From: Sphingomonas leidyi
Lineage (GTDB): Bacteria; Pseudomonadota; Alphaproteobacteria; Sphingomonadales; Sphingomonadaceae
Length of the DNA stretch: 64,000 bases
NCBI RefSeq assembly: GCF_011761945.1
Contig: NZ_JAASQV010000005.1
Location: forward strand, 186,001 to 250,000
Direction of reading: 5' to 3'
The notes under the pieces are model-generated. The model had not been told where the DNA came from. It did not search any database and was given only the letters and a program-made list of their open reading frames with translations. The translations under genes and the position numbers were made by a program. This document shows, piece by piece, positions 9,366 to 18,148 of this stretch. Every line of letters begins with the position of its first letter. Positions within the stretch are counted from its first letter, which is position 1.

Positions 9366-9933
9366 GGCTGTACCCGGCGCTCTCCAGCAGCGCGCGCGTT
9401 TCGAAGACGGGCAGGCCGACCACGCCAGAATGGCTGCCGGCGAGGTAGCGGACAAAGGCCTCGGCCTTGCCCTGGATGGCATAGCCGCCTGCCTTGCCCA
9501 TGCCTTCGCCGCAGGCGACGTACCAGTCGATCTCGGCCTGGTTCAGCCGCTTGAAGGCGACGACCGTGTCCGAGATGCGGGTGCGTGCCTTGCCGTCGGC
9601 GCCGATCAGGCAGACGGCGGACAGGCAATGGTGGCGCCGGCCCGAGAGCAGGGCGAGCATGCGGCGCAGATCCGCCTCGTCCTCGGGCTTGGCGAGGATG
9701 CGACGGCCGACCGCGATGGTGGTGTCGCCCGCGAGCACGATCTCGTCCGCGGCGCGGGGCACGGCATGCGCCTTGTCGATGGCGACGCGCAGCACATAGG
9801 CGCGCGGCGTCTCGCCGGCGCGGACATTCTCGTCGACATCGGGCGCGGCGATGCGCGCGGGCTCGGCGCCGATCCGCTTGAGCAGATCGAGCCGGCGCGG
9901 CGACGTGGAAGCGAGGACGAGCCGCAAGGGCAC
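9358..9933 (-). CDS. maf: Maf-like nucleoside triphosphate pyrophosphatase
   Basis: A 191-residue cytoplasmic house-cleaning enzyme that hydrolyses nucleoside triphosphates (dTTP/UTP or modified bases, depending on subtype) to the monophosphate. The N-terminal substrate loop ASTSPRRLDLLKRIG is the Maf signature. The catalytic acidic region ADEIVLAGDTTIAV and the later VAFKRLNQAEIDWYVACGEGMGKAGGYAIQG are also typical. It starts seven bases after the infA stop and its own stop overlaps the next gene. The exact nucleotide preference is not clear from inspection. Confidence 0.95.
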   Translation of the reverse strand: MPLRLVLASTSPRRLDLLKRIGAEPARIAAPDVDENVRAGETPRAYVLRVAIDKAHAVPRAADEIVLAGDTTIAVGRRILAKPEDEADLRRMLALLSGRRHHCLSAVCLIGADGKARTRISDTVVAFKRLNQAEIDWYVACGEGMGKAGGYAIQGKAEAFVRYLAGSHSGVVGLPVFETRALLESAGYSLG

Positions 9934-9940
9934 CGCCCGC

Positions 9941-10159
9941 TTACTTGAAGCGATAGGTGATACGGCCCTTGGTCAGGTCGTAGGGCGTGAGCTCGACGAG
10001 CACTTCGTCGCCCACCAGCACGCGGATGCGATTCTTGCGCATCTTGCCGGCGGTATGGCCCAGGATCTCGTGATCATTTTCGAGCCGGACGCGGAACATT
10101 GCGTTGGGCAGAAGCTCAACGACCTGACCCCGCATTTCAAGCAGTTCTTCTTTGGCCAA
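9941..10159 (-). CDS. infA: translation initiation factor IF-1
   Basis: A 72-residue OB-fold protein of normal IF-1 length. Typical sequence includes MAKEELLEMRGQVVELLPN, FRVRLENDHEILGHTAGKMRKNRIR and VELTPYDLTKGRITYR. IF-1 binds the ribosomal A site and assists start selection with IF-2 and IF-3. The start codon is TTG at 10159, supported by a GAGGT ribosome site at 10165-10169 five bases upstream; this is an unusual start for such a highly expressed factor. It heads the maf/RNase/yacG/tRNA-Phe cluster and diverges from the gene at 10407. Confidence 0.98.
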   Translation of the reverse strand: MAKEELLEMRGQVVELLPNAMFRVRLENDHEILGHTAGKMRKNRIRVLVGDEVLVELTPYDLTKGRITYRFK

Positions 10160-10406
10160 AAATTACCTCATGGGTGCGCGCGCTAAAAGTGGCGGAGCCT
10201 TTACAGTGCGCAGGGAGAAAAGGGAAGGCGGTGAAGCCGACAAAGCCGGCCACCTTGGTCCGATATGGGGATTGCGCCGCCCCTTGCCATCCTGCGCGGC
10301 AATTCCGGCCGATTTGATCGACGGATGCGCGTGCTTCGTCGCCGCCCGATTTGCCGTGCCGGGGCAACCTGTATCTCCCGCCGCCGATCATTCGGGAGTC
10401 GGGAAA
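10160..10406. other. intergenic region between divergent infA and an exported-protein gene
   Basis: These 247 bases must hold the promoters for infA (leftward) and the exported protein at 10407 (rightward). I see the infA ribosome site at 10165-10169 but no convincing -35/-10 pair, no hairpin and no small gene. The plus-strand frame of the downstream protein stays open through part of this region, but it lacks sensible coding sequence before the signal peptide. Confidence 0.5.
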
Positions 10407-11786
10407 ATGCGTCCTTCGTTTCTGCTGGGCTCGGCGCTGTGCGTGCTGGCCGTCTTCACCGCCGTCGATGCGCGCGCGCAATGCGCCGCACGGCTGGAGC
10501 GGGCCAATCACAATGCGCGCGACATGCCGGAGAACACACCCTACCAGGTGCATGACGAACTGTCCGACCAGTCGCTGCTCGCCGAGGAGGTCAAGGACAG
10601 CAACCCCGCCGAATGCCTGAAGGCGGTGGCGCGGATGGAAGCGCTGATGCGGCGCCACGGCAAGGGGATCGTCGAGACATCGGGTGCGCCCGCCGCAACG
10701 GGAGTGGCGGCGCGGCCGGAGACGCTCGACGCGCTGTTCCCGCCGACGCCGCTCTCGCGGCGCCTGGCGCAGATGCGCATCTCGACCGGCGGGCAGACCC
10801 GGGCCGATGCGCTGGCGCTCAACGAATATGCCAATGCCAGCCGGGCGCTGGGCTTCGCGATCTATAGCGGCACCATCGAGAGCAATGCCGCCGCCGCGGC
10901 CGAGGCCGTGTCGGTCACGGACAGGTCCGTCGCCGCGGCCGAGGCGACGCAGGAAACCATGATCATGATCAACCAGGAAGGCGATGTGCTGCACGCGCAG
11001 CTCGAGGACGCCTTTCGCGAACTGGAGGCGGCACAGCGCGCGCAGGATCGATTCGCGCAGAAATATGGGGAATTCGCGACTTCGCTCGGGAAGGAGCAGG
11101 GGACGAATCCGCTGAAGCGGCTGGAGGCGGCGAAGCGCAACCTCAAGAATGCGACGGATCGCCTGAACAAATGGATCGAGCGCAATCTGGAGGAAGGCTT
11201 CGCGCCGGGGTATCTCGGCGCGATGCGGGTGCTGGAGGCGCGCTACAAGCCCAAATTCGAGCAGATCGAGCGACAATGCGAAAAGATGCGGCAGGACGCG
11301 TTCCAGAAGTTCGCCCAGGCCGCGCTGACGGGGAGGAAGACGACCGCGATCGAGGACGCGGGGAAGGCCTGCTCGCAAATGGAAAGGCCGCTCAAGGCGC
11401 AGTCGCAGCGCGAGGAAGACGAGATCCACAAGAAGTACAAGCTGCCGGAGAAGGCGGACGACGACTTGCTGGCGCCGCTGACGGTGGAGCCCAAGGGCCC
11501 GGGCAAGGAAGCGACGCCGGCAAAGGCGCCCGAGGCGCCGGACGACGACCTGCTGGCGCCGCTGACGGTGGAGCCCAAGGGAGCGGGCAAGGAAGCGACG
11601 CCGGCAAAGGCGCCCGAGGCGCCGGCCGACGACCTGCTGGCGCCGCTGACGGTGGAGCCCAAGGGGGCGGGCAAGGAAGCGGCGCCGGCAAAGGCGCCCG
11701 AGGCGCCGGCCGACGACCTGCTGGCGCCGCTGACGGTGAAGCCCAAGGGGGCCGGCAAGGGGCCGGGTTCGGGCAAGCCGAAATAG
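10407..11786 (+). CDS. exported coiled-coil protein with C-terminal 28-residue tandem repeats
   Basis: A 459-residue protein of unknown family. The ATG at 10407 gives a clear Sec signal peptide (MRPSFLLGSALCVLAVFTAV, cleavage after DARA) with GGGA just upstream; the frame extends further upstream but without a credible start. The middle part (about residues 150-290) is charged and Ala/Glu/Lys-rich, consistent with long helices or coiled coil. The last 110 residues are almost entirely four tandem copies of a Pro/Ala/Lys-rich unit beginning DDLLAPLTVEPKG. A few cysteines occur in the mature part. The protein is probably periplasmic or surface-exposed, with the tail as a flexible linker or wall-interacting region, but no function can be assigned. 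Confidence 0.75.
   Translation: MRPSFLLGSALCVLAVFTAVDARAQCAARLERANHNARDMPENTPYQVHDELSDQSLLAEEVKDSNPAECLKAVARMEALMRRHGKGIVETSGAPAATGVAARPETLDALFPPTPLSRRLAQMRISTGGQTRADALALNEYANASRALGFAIYSGTIESNAAAAAEAVSVTDRSVAAAEATQETMIMINQEGDVLHAQLEDAFRELEAAQRAQDRFAQKYGEFATSLGKEQGTNPLKRLEAAKRNLKNATDRLNKWIERNLEEGFAPGYLGAMRVLEARYKPKFEQIERQCEKMRQDAFQKFAQAALTGRKTTAIEDAGKACSQMERPLKAQSQREEDEIHKKYKLPEKADDDLLAPLTVEPKGPGKEATPAKAPEAPDDDLLAPLTVEPKGAGKEATPAKAPEAPADDLLAPLTVEPKGAGKEAAPAKAPEAPADDLLAPLTVKPKGAGKGPGSGKPK
11460..11783 (+). repeat. four tandem 84-bp coding repeats
   Basis: Copies begin at 11460, 11544, 11628 and 11712. Each encodes 28 residues starting DDLLAPLTVEPKG, followed by GK-EATPAKAPEAP. Copies 1 to 3 are nearly identical; copy 4 changes Glu to Lys in the TVKPKG part and is cut short by the C terminus. 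The near-identity at DNA level suggests recent expansion and possible copy-number variation between strains. Confidence 0.9.
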
Positions 11787-11870
11787 AAGCCGTTCCCCGC
11801 CGCCGGCCGGTCTGCGCGAGGGCCGGAGAGCGATGACCGGGGCGGCCCGTCGCCACGCCGCCCCGCTCGC

Positions 11871-13862
11871 TCAGGCCGGATTGTGCTTGTCGAGGAACTT
11901 CTTCATTTCCTGCAGGAACTGGGTCCGATCCTGTTCGCGCAGCAGGTTATGGGTGTTCAGCGGCTGCTCGAGATAGAGGAAGTCGACGCCCTCCTTCTTG
12001 CCTGCGCCCTTGAGCTTGCTGACCAGCCCGCGCGACTGGGCGACGGGGACACGCTGATCCTTGGCGCCATGGACGATCAGGATCGGCGTCGAGAACATCT
12101 CGGGATGATAGGCAGGGGAGATCGCCCCGAGGTCGCCCGCCGCGCCCAGGCCCATCTTGGCGCCATAGCCGCCGAGATAGTTCTTGTCGTAATTGACCAT
12201 CGCCGGGAGGTCGTGGACGCCCGCGCCGCTCACCGCGCAACGATATTTGTCGCCGTCGCGCTGCGCCGCGCGGCTGGCGGCATAGCCGCCATAGGACCAG
12301 CCGACCATGCAGACTCGCTTGGGATCGATGGTCCCGTCCTTGGCAAGCCAGGGGATCACGTCGTTGAGATCGTCCTGCATGCGCAGGCCCCAATTGCCGT
12401 TCACGGCCTTGCCGAATTCCTTGCCGTAGCCGGTCGAGCCGCGATAATTGGGCTGGACGACGACATAGCCATATTCCGCCAGCGTCTGGGCCCATTGGTA
12501 GCTGTCCCAATCGGCGTCGTCGCGCGCCCAGGGGCCGCCATGCGGCATCACGATGAGCGGCAGGTTCTTCTCTCCCGTCCGGTGGCGCGGCAGCGTGAGG
12601 ATGGCCTCGATCGATTTGCCGTCGGAGGCGGTGTAGCGGAAGGTCTGCACCGGATTGAGCTTCGCGTTCTTGAGCGTCTCGTTGCTCCACGAGATCAGCG
12701 AGATGTCGCCGGTCACGGTGTTGAGCAGATAATAGGCGGGAACCTGGCCGAGCGCGCCGAAGGAGAAGAGGATCTTCTCGCGCTTCTGGTCTGCCGACAG
12801 CAGATTGACGTTGCCGGCGCCGAACTCCTGATCGAGCAGCTTGGCGATTTCCTTGAGCCTGGGCTCGTAGAAGACCCGGTGGGTGCGCTGGTCGCTATAG
12901 GTCACGCTCTGCAGCGCAGTGCCGTCCGGCGTGATCGTCGCATCCGAAATATCGTAGCCCGCGACACCGAACACCTTCTGGCCGAGCGCCATCTTGTCGA
13001 GGTCGTATTCGTAGAGCGCGCGGAAGCCGTCGCGATTGCTCAGGGCATAGGCCTTGTTCGAGCCCGACAGGATGTAATCGGGCAGTTCGGTGTCGTCATA
13101 CTGGTCCGGCGTCTCGTGCAGGATGGTACGGAACGTCTCCGATGCGCCGGTTCGGTAGAGCACGCGCAACTTGCCGTTCTCGCGGTCGCGCGCCCAGCCC
13201 ATCCGGACGACGCCGCTTCTGTCGGCGGTCCAGGAACTCACCACCGGATTGGAGCGCTGCACGTTGCGGACGGCCCCGGTCTCGACATCGATGTCGATCA
13301 CTTCGGGATGGGCCCACATTTCGCTGCTGTTGCGGTTGGTGAAGCGCTGGAGCAGCAGGTGCGGCTTGGGCGTGTCCGGCGGCGACATCCACAGCACATC
13401 GCCCGCCCATCCCGCGGCACCGTCCCAGCCGAGCGGCGTCGCCTTGCGCGACTTGATATTGTAGGCGGCGATGCGCGTGACGTCGATCCACTGACCGAAC
13501 TCGAAATCGAGGCCGCGGATCCAGATCAGCAGGTTCTGGTTGTCGATCCATTGCCAGCGATAGATTTCGCGGTCGCCGAAATTGCCCTTCGAGAAATCGG
13601 AGTCGCCCGCGACGATGAACGGCTTCGCGTCCGGCTGGCCGATCGGCAGGATCGCGAGCGCCTGCCGCCCGTCGGCGCGAGCCTTGGCTGCGATCAGGTC
13701 GCCATTGGGCGAAAGTGCCGGACGGTCGATCGACGGGAATTGGCCGAACACTTCGATCGGGACGGTCTTCCTGGCCCATTCGGTGCTGGGCTGGGCGCGT
13801 GCCGGCGCGGACATGGCGACGATGGCAATCAGGGCGCCGAACGGCGCAAAGCGATGCAACAA
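11871..13862 (-). CDS. exported S9-family (prolyl oligopeptidase-like) peptidase
   Basis: A 663-residue serine peptidase with a signal peptide (cleavage near APARA), so it acts in the periplasm or outside. Residues of about 40-390 form a beta-propeller-like domain, and the last 260 are an alpha/beta-hydrolase domain. The nucleophile motif is GWSYGG (Ser523), with probable Asp602 in HGAKDQRVP and His638 in LNTHN. The oxyanion region VMPHGGPWARDD is typical of the acylaminoacyl/dipeptidyl peptidase branch. It probably trims peptides for nutrition. It is monocistronic and converges with the repeat protein gene. Specificity is not resolved. Confidence 0.93.
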   Translation of the reverse strand: MLHRFAPFGALIAIVAMSAPARAQPSTEWARKTVPIEVFGQFPSIDRPALSPNGDLIAAKARADGRQALAILPIGQPDAKPFIVAGDSDFSKGNFGDREIYRWQWIDNQNLLIWIRGLDFEFGQWIDVTRIAAYNIKSRKATPLGWDGAAGWAGDVLWMSPPDTPKPHLLLQRFTNRNSSEMWAHPEVIDIDVETGAVRNVQRSNPVVSSWTADRSGVVRMGWARDRENGKLRVLYRTGASETFRTILHETPDQYDDTELPDYILSGSNKAYALSNRDGFRALYEYDLDKMALGQKVFGVAGYDISDATITPDGTALQSVTYSDQRTHRVFYEPRLKEIAKLLDQEFGAGNVNLLSADQKREKILFSFGALGQVPAYYLLNTVTGDISLISWSNETLKNAKLNPVQTFRYTASDGKSIEAILTLPRHRTGEKNLPLIVMPHGGPWARDDADWDSYQWAQTLAEYGYVVVQPNYRGSTGYGKEFGKAVNGNWGLRMQDDLNDVIPWLAKDGTIDPKRVCMVGWSYGGYAASRAAQRDGDKYRCAVSGAGVHDLPAMVNYDKNYLGGYGAKMGLGAAGDLGAISPAYHPEMFSTPILIVHGAKDQRVPVAQSRGLVSKLKGAGKKEGVDFLYLEQPLNTHNLLREQDRTQFLQEMKKFLDKHNPA

Positions 13863-13975
13863 GATGATCCTCCCCCGCAGAGGAGGGCGAAATGCCCCCT
13901 GCGCCGAAATTCATCGGCGTCGATGGGTTTGTCCAGCGGAGTTTGGCACCGGCGTGGCGCGATCCGGACAGGGAA

Positions 13976-14005
13976 GGCCCCGCCCGGATCGCTCCGGGCG
14001 GGGCC
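13976..14005 (-). terminator. hairpin downstream of hppA
   Basis: A perfect 13-bp stem (GGCCCCGCCCGGA with TCCGGGCGGGGCC) around a TCGC loop, 28 bases after the hppA stop on the minus strand. The trailing sequence is TTCCCT rather than a long T run, so it is a plausible but not ideal intrinsic terminator. Confidence 0.6.
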
Positions 14006-14033
14006 AGTCCTCGATCCCGTCGAAGGCGGAAGA

Positions 14034-16214
14034 TCAGCCCGCGGCGTGCCCCGCCAGCGCGGCGAGCAGCAGCAGCGCCACGATGTTGGTGATCTTGATC
14101 ATCGGGTTCACCGCCGGTCCCGCGGTGTCCTTGTACGGATCGCCGACGGTATCGCCGGTCACGGCCGCCTTATGGGCTTCCGATCCCTTGCCGCCGTAGT
14201 TGCCGTCCTCGATATATTTCTTGGCATTGTCCCACGCGCCGCCGCCCGAAGTCATCGAGATGGCGACGAACAGGCCGGAGACGATCACGCCGAGCAGCAT
14301 CGCGCCCACGGCCGCGAAGCCCTGGGACTGGCCGGCGACCGCGGTGATGATGAAATAGATCGCGATCGGGCTGAGCACCGGCAGCAGCGACGGAACGATC
14401 ATCTCCTTGATCGCCGCCTTGGTGACGATGTCCACCGTGCGGGCATAGTTGGGGCGGCTGGTGCCGGCCATGATGCCCTTGTCGGCGGCGAATTGCTGGC
14501 GGACATCCTCGACCACCGAGCCCGCCGCGCGGCCGACTGCGGTCATGCCGAAGGCTCCGAACAGATAGGGCAGCAGCGCGCCGAGCAGCAGGCCGACGAT
14601 CACGTACGGATTGTTCAGGGAGAAATCCACGGGCACGTCCGGGAAGAACTCCTTGAGGTCGGTCGTATAGGCGCCGAACAGCACCAGCGCGGCGAGCGCG
14701 GCCGAGCCGATGGCATAGCCCTTGGTCACGGCCTTGGTGGTGTTGCCCACCGCGTCGAGCGCGTCGGTCTTGTGGCGGACTTCATCCTCCAGGCCGGCCA
14801 TCTCGGCGATGCCGCCGGCATTGTCGGTCACCGGGCCATAGGCGTCGAGCGCGACGACCATGCCGGCCAGCGCGAGCAGCGACGTCGCGGCAAAGGCGAC
14901 GCCGATGATGCCGGCGATCTGATAGGCCGCGATCACCGCGACGACGATGACGAGCGTCGGCAGCGCAGTCGATTCCAGGCTGATCGCCAGGCCCTGGATC
15001 ACATTGGTGCCATGGCCCGTCACCGAAGCCTTGGCGATCGACTTGACCGGGCGATAGTTGGTGCCGGTGTAATATTCGGTGATCCACACCAGCAGGCCGG
15101 TGACCGCCAGGCCGATCATCATGCAGATGAACAGGCTCCAGCCGGTGAACTGCGCGCCCGAGGCCAGGCCCCGCACCGCTTCGGCAGTGACCTGGTCGCT
15201 CGGTTCGAGGAAGGAGCTGGGATCGATCGAGAGGCCGCCGATCGGCGCATTCATGTCGCCGAGCGCATATTGGGTGACGAACCAGATCGCCGGGACCGAG
15301 AGGATCGCGGTGGTCCAGAAGCCCTTGTAGAGCGCGCCCATGATCGACTGGCTCTTGCCCAGGCGGACCATATAGGTGCCGATGATCGAAGTGATGATGC
15401 ACACGCCGCCGACGATCAGCGGCAGCGACATCAGCTTGAGCAGCAGCTCGTCGGAAAGATTCTTCACCAGCAGCGCGATCGAGACCATGGTGAGGCCGAG
15501 CGTCACGACATAGGTTTCGAACAGGTCGGCGGCCATGCCGGCGCAGTCGCCGACATTGTCGCCGACATTGTCCGCGATAACGGCGGGGTTGCGGGGATCG
15601 TCCTCGGGAATGCCGGCCTCGACCTTGCCGACCAGGTCGGCGCCCACATCGGCGGCCTTGGTGAAGATGCCGCCGCCCAGGCGCGCGAAGATCGAGATCA
15701 GCGAAGCGCCGAAGGCGAGGGCGGTCAGCGCCTCGATCACCTTGCGGCTGTTGGGCGCGAGCCCGAACGGGCCGATCAGGTACCAGAACAGCACGGCGAT
15801 CGCGAGCAGGCCCAGGCCCGCCACCAGCATGCCGGTGATCGCGCCCGAGCGGAAGGCGAGCGTGAGGCCGCCCTGCAGCGAGGTGCGCGCCGCTTCCGCG
15901 GTGCGGACATTGGCGCGCACCGAGATGTTCATGCCCACGAAGCCCGCCACGCCCGAAAGCACGGCACCGACGAGGAAGCCGATCGTCGACAGCGTCCCCA
16001 GCGTGAAGAACAGGACGATGGCGACGATCACGCCCACTACGGCGATCGTCATATATTGCCGGCCGAGATAGGCCTTGGCGCCTTCCTGGATGGCAGCGGC
16101 GATGCTCTGCATCTTCTCGTTGCCCGCCGGCGCCTTCAGCACCTGCTGGCTGGTCAACAAGCCATAGAGCACTGCGAGCACGCCGCAGGCTATGGCGATG
16201 TACACAATCGTCAT
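14034..16214 (-). CDS. hppA: membrane-bound proton-translocating pyrophosphatase
   Basis: A 726-residue, about 16-helix inner-membrane pump that couples pyrophosphate hydrolysis to cation transport. The substrate site GADLVGKVEAGIPEDDPRNP and DNVGDNVGDCAGMAADLFE is intact. The sequence DAVGNTTKAV carries Lys494 in the GNTTKA position that marks the potassium-independent, proton-pumping subclass (potassium-dependent enzymes have Ala there). The protein is full length. It follows thiL by about 108 bases on the same strand and is followed by a strong hairpin. It conserves energy from biosynthetic pyrophosphate, which fits low-energy or stress conditions. Confidence 0.97.
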   Translation of the reverse strand: MTIVYIAIACGVLAVLYGLLTSQQVLKAPAGNEKMQSIAAAIQEGAKAYLGRQYMTIAVVGVIVAIVLFFTLGTLSTIGFLVGAVLSGVAGFVGMNISVRANVRTAEAARTSLQGGLTLAFRSGAITGMLVAGLGLLAIAVLFWYLIGPFGLAPNSRKVIEALTALAFGASLISIFARLGGGIFTKAADVGADLVGKVEAGIPEDDPRNPAVIADNVGDNVGDCAGMAADLFETYVVTLGLTMVSIALLVKNLSDELLLKLMSLPLIVGGVCIITSIIGTYMVRLGKSQSIMGALYKGFWTTAILSVPAIWFVTQYALGDMNAPIGGLSIDPSSFLEPSDQVTAEAVRGLASGAQFTGWSLFICMMIGLAVTGLLVWITEYYTGTNYRPVKSIAKASVTGHGTNVIQGLAISLESTALPTLVIVVAVIAAYQIAGIIGVAFAATSLLALAGMVVALDAYGPVTDNAGGIAEMAGLEDEVRHKTDALDAVGNTTKAVTKGYAIGSAALAALVLFGAYTTDLKEFFPDVPVDFSLNNPYVIVGLLLGALLPYLFGAFGMTAVGRAAGSVVEDVRQQFAADKGIMAGTSRPNYARTVDIVTKAAIKEMIVPSLLPVLSPIAIYFIITAVAGQSQGFAAVGAMLLGVIVSGLFVAISMTSGGGAWDNAKKYIEDGNYGGKGSEAHKAAVTGDTVGDPYKDTAGPAVNPMIKITNIVALLLLAALAGHAAG

Positions 16215-16322
16215 GCGTTCAAGCCCTTCCCCTATTGGATATCGAGCCGCGCCGGTCTGTGTGCCGGTTTAGAGGGCCCGGTATGGGGAGGCTATCGAGC
16301 GGTGGCCCGCAGCGCAAGCGGA

Positions 16323-17162
16323 TCAGCGATGCTGGTAGCCCAGGGGGAAATCGGGCGCCGCGCCGTCGAGCAGCAGCGGAACGGCCCGTTCGTCCGTCAG
16401 CGTGCCGATCCGCGTGGCCGCCACGGGCGGCGCGAAATCGGCGGGGGCGGCGAAGAGCAGCTCGTAATCGTCGCCCCAGGTCGCGGCGCGCAGCGGATCG
16501 GCGCCGGGAGCGACGGGCAGGGCGGCGCGGGCGATCTCGGCGGTGCAGCCGCTCGCTTCGGCCAGGCGGGAGGCGTCGAGGAGAAGCCCGTCCGACACGT
16601 CCATCATCGCATGGACGTGCGGCGCGAGCGCGCGGCCCTCGGCGAGGCGCGGGCGCGGGCGGAGATAGGCGGCGCCGTCGCCCGCCTCGAAGCCCAGCAT
16701 CGCCGCGCCGATCGTGCCGGTCACCCATAGCGCGTCGCCTGCCCGTCCGCCGTCGCGGCGCGGCACGGCGGCGCCGGCGCGGCCGATGGCGGTGCAGCCG
16801 AAGGTGGCGGGGCTGACCGAGATGGTGTCGCCGCCGAGCAGCGGCACGGCATATTCGGTAAGGATCGCGCGCAGCCCCTCGACGAAGCGCTCCGCCCCTT
16901 CCACCAGCACGGCGCCGATCAGCACGCCCAGCGGCGTGGCGCCCTTGGCGGCCAGGTCCGACAGGTTCACCGCGACCAGTTTCCAGGCGATGTCGAACGG
17001 ATCGGTGCCGGGGCGGTAATGCACGCCCTCGGCGATCGCATCATGGGTGAGGATCAGCGTCTCGCCGCCGATCGCGAGCGTCGCCGTATCGTCGTGCAGG
17101 CCCTCGGCGCCCGGATGGAGCGGAAGGGTGCGCAGCGCTGCGATGAACTCGGCTTCGTTCAC
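16323..17162 (-). CDS. thiL: thiamine-monophosphate kinase
   Basis: A 279-residue enzyme that phosphorylates thiamine monophosphate to thiamine diphosphate. It belongs to the PurM/AIR-synthase fold: LHDDTATLAIGGETLILTHDAIAEGVHY near the N terminus, the Mg/ATP-binding LLGGDTISV, and MDVSDGLLLDASRLAEASG and WGDDYELLFAA later. The start is GTG at 17162. It is slightly short compared with the usual 310-330 residues, with loss confined to loop regions. It lies 44 bases after nusB in the same direction, a common pairing in alphaproteobacteria. Confidence 0.93.
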   Translation of the reverse strand: MNEAEFIAALRTLPLHPGAEGLHDDTATLAIGGETLILTHDAIAEGVHYRPGTDPFDIAWKLVAVNLSDLAAKGATPLGVLIGAVLVEGAERFVEGLRAILTEYAVPLLGGDTISVSPATFGCTAIGRAGAAVPRRDGGRAGDALWVTGTIGAAMLGFEAGDGAAYLRPRPRLAEGRALAPHVHAMMDVSDGLLLDASRLAEASGCTAEIARAALPVAPGADPLRAATWGDDYELLFAAPADFAPPVAATRIGTLTDERAVPLLLDGAAPDFPLGYQHR

Positions 17163-17206
17163 TTCCTAATCCTCCCCCCGCTTCGCATGGGCAGGATCGC
17201 ATGGGC

Positions 17207-17668
17207 TCAACCCCGGACTTCCTTTGCCACGGCGTCGAGGATGCCGTTGACGAAGCCCTTCTCGCGGCGATCGTAAAAGGCGTCGGTGACGTCGAGATAC
17301 TCGCTGATCGCCGCGCCGACGGGCACGTCCTTGCGCGCCATCAGCTCATAGGTGCCGGCGCGCAGGATCTGGCGCATCGGCTTGTCGAGCCTGTCGAGGC
17401 TCCAGTCGGCGGTCAGCTTGGCGGCGATCAGCCGGTCGATCTCGTCGCGGCGCTCGCTCACGCCGACCACGATGTCGTCGAAAAAGGCGATGTCCGCCTC
17501 GGCATATTCCACGTCCTCGATCACCGCGCCCAGGCGGTGGTGGTGGAATTCATGGAGCAGCGCCGGGATCGAGGTCGCTTCCATCTCGTGCTGATAGAGC
17601 GCCTGCACGGCGGCGAGGCGCGCGGCGGCGCGCGCCTTGGAACGGGACTTTGCTTGATGGCTAGGCAT
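17207..17668 (-). CDS. nusB: transcription antitermination factor NusB
   Basis: A 153-residue all-helical RNA-binding protein that pairs with NusE (S10) on boxA RNA for rRNA antitermination. Family features are the N-terminal ARAAARLAAVQALYQHEM, the central DWSLDRLDKPMRQILRAGTYEL and the C-terminal EYLDVTDAFYDRREKGFVNGILDA. I chose the ATG at 17668 (MPSHQAKSRSK), which has GGGGCGC just upstream; an ATG at 17680 and longer frames are possible. A ribH gene, often next to nusB, is absent here. It precedes thiL. Confidence 0.95.
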   Translation of the reverse strand: MPSHQAKSRSKARAAARLAAVQALYQHEMEATSIPALLHEFHHHRLGAVIEDVEYAEADIAFFDDIVVGVSERRDEIDRLIAAKLTADWSLDRLDKPMRQILRAGTYELMARKDVPVGAAISEYLDVTDAFYDRREKGFVNGILDAVAKEVRG

Positions 17669-17758
17669 GCTGCGCCCCATAGGTCCGTTCGGCCGAGATG
17701 GCAAAGCGTCTTGCGCGGCGAGCGTCCATTCCCCTCTCGGCAAGGGAAGGAGAAGCGC

Positions 17759-18148
17759 CTAGTCCCGCGGCCAAATCTTCAGCGGCGCCCGCGCGGCATA
17801 GTCGCGGCTCTCGGCATTCCCCGCCTGCACTTCGATCACATGCTCCGGTCCGAAAGGCACTTCGGTGCCGAGCCAGAACGCGTCATTCTCATCGATGTCG
17901 GGCTCGTTATCGAGCAGCCCGAAATAGCTGCCGTCCGCCGCCTCGCGCACCACCACCCACATCCGGTCGGTGATCGGCTCGTCGTCCTCCTCCACGGCGA
18001 TCAGGAAGATCAGCTTGGCGAAGTCGCCGGGTTTCAGGCTGGCCCGGGCCCTTTCGTCCGGGATCTCGAAGGTTTCGGCATCGAGCGCATGATAGTCGGC
18101 GGCGCTGGCCAGGCACCAGCCGTCCTCGTCGAGGTCCGGCACGCGCAT
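17759..18148 (-). CDS. hypothetical acidic protein, DUF2314-like
   Basis: A 129-residue soluble acidic protein. It has FAKLIFLI, then MWVVVREAADGSYFGLLDNEPDI and VPFGPEHVIEV. The W-V-V and LDNEP arrangement resembles DUF2314/YegJ-like proteins, but I am not certain of the family. There is no signal peptide and no cysteine cluster. The ATG overlaps the hisD stop by one base (TGATG), so it is translationally coupled to hisD, yet nothing about it suggests histidine synthesis. It ends about 90 bases before nusB begins. Confidence 0.75.
   Translation of the reverse strand: MRVPDLDEDGWCLASAADYHALDAETFEIPDERARASLKPGDFAKLIFLIAVEEDDEPITDRMWVVVREAADGSYFGLLDNEPDIDENDAFWLGTEVPFGPEHVIEVQAGNAESRDYAARAPLKIWPRD

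Noticed and set aside
11838..11865. GC-rich hairpin between the repeat protein and peptidase genes as a terminator
   Set aside because: A stem of about nine bases exists, but there is no T run on either strand, so support is too weak.
11883..16730. A 4.8-kb plus-strand open frame across the peptidase, hppA and thiL genes
   Set aside because: It spans three recognised minus-strand genes and their gaps; composition is that of an antisense shadow.
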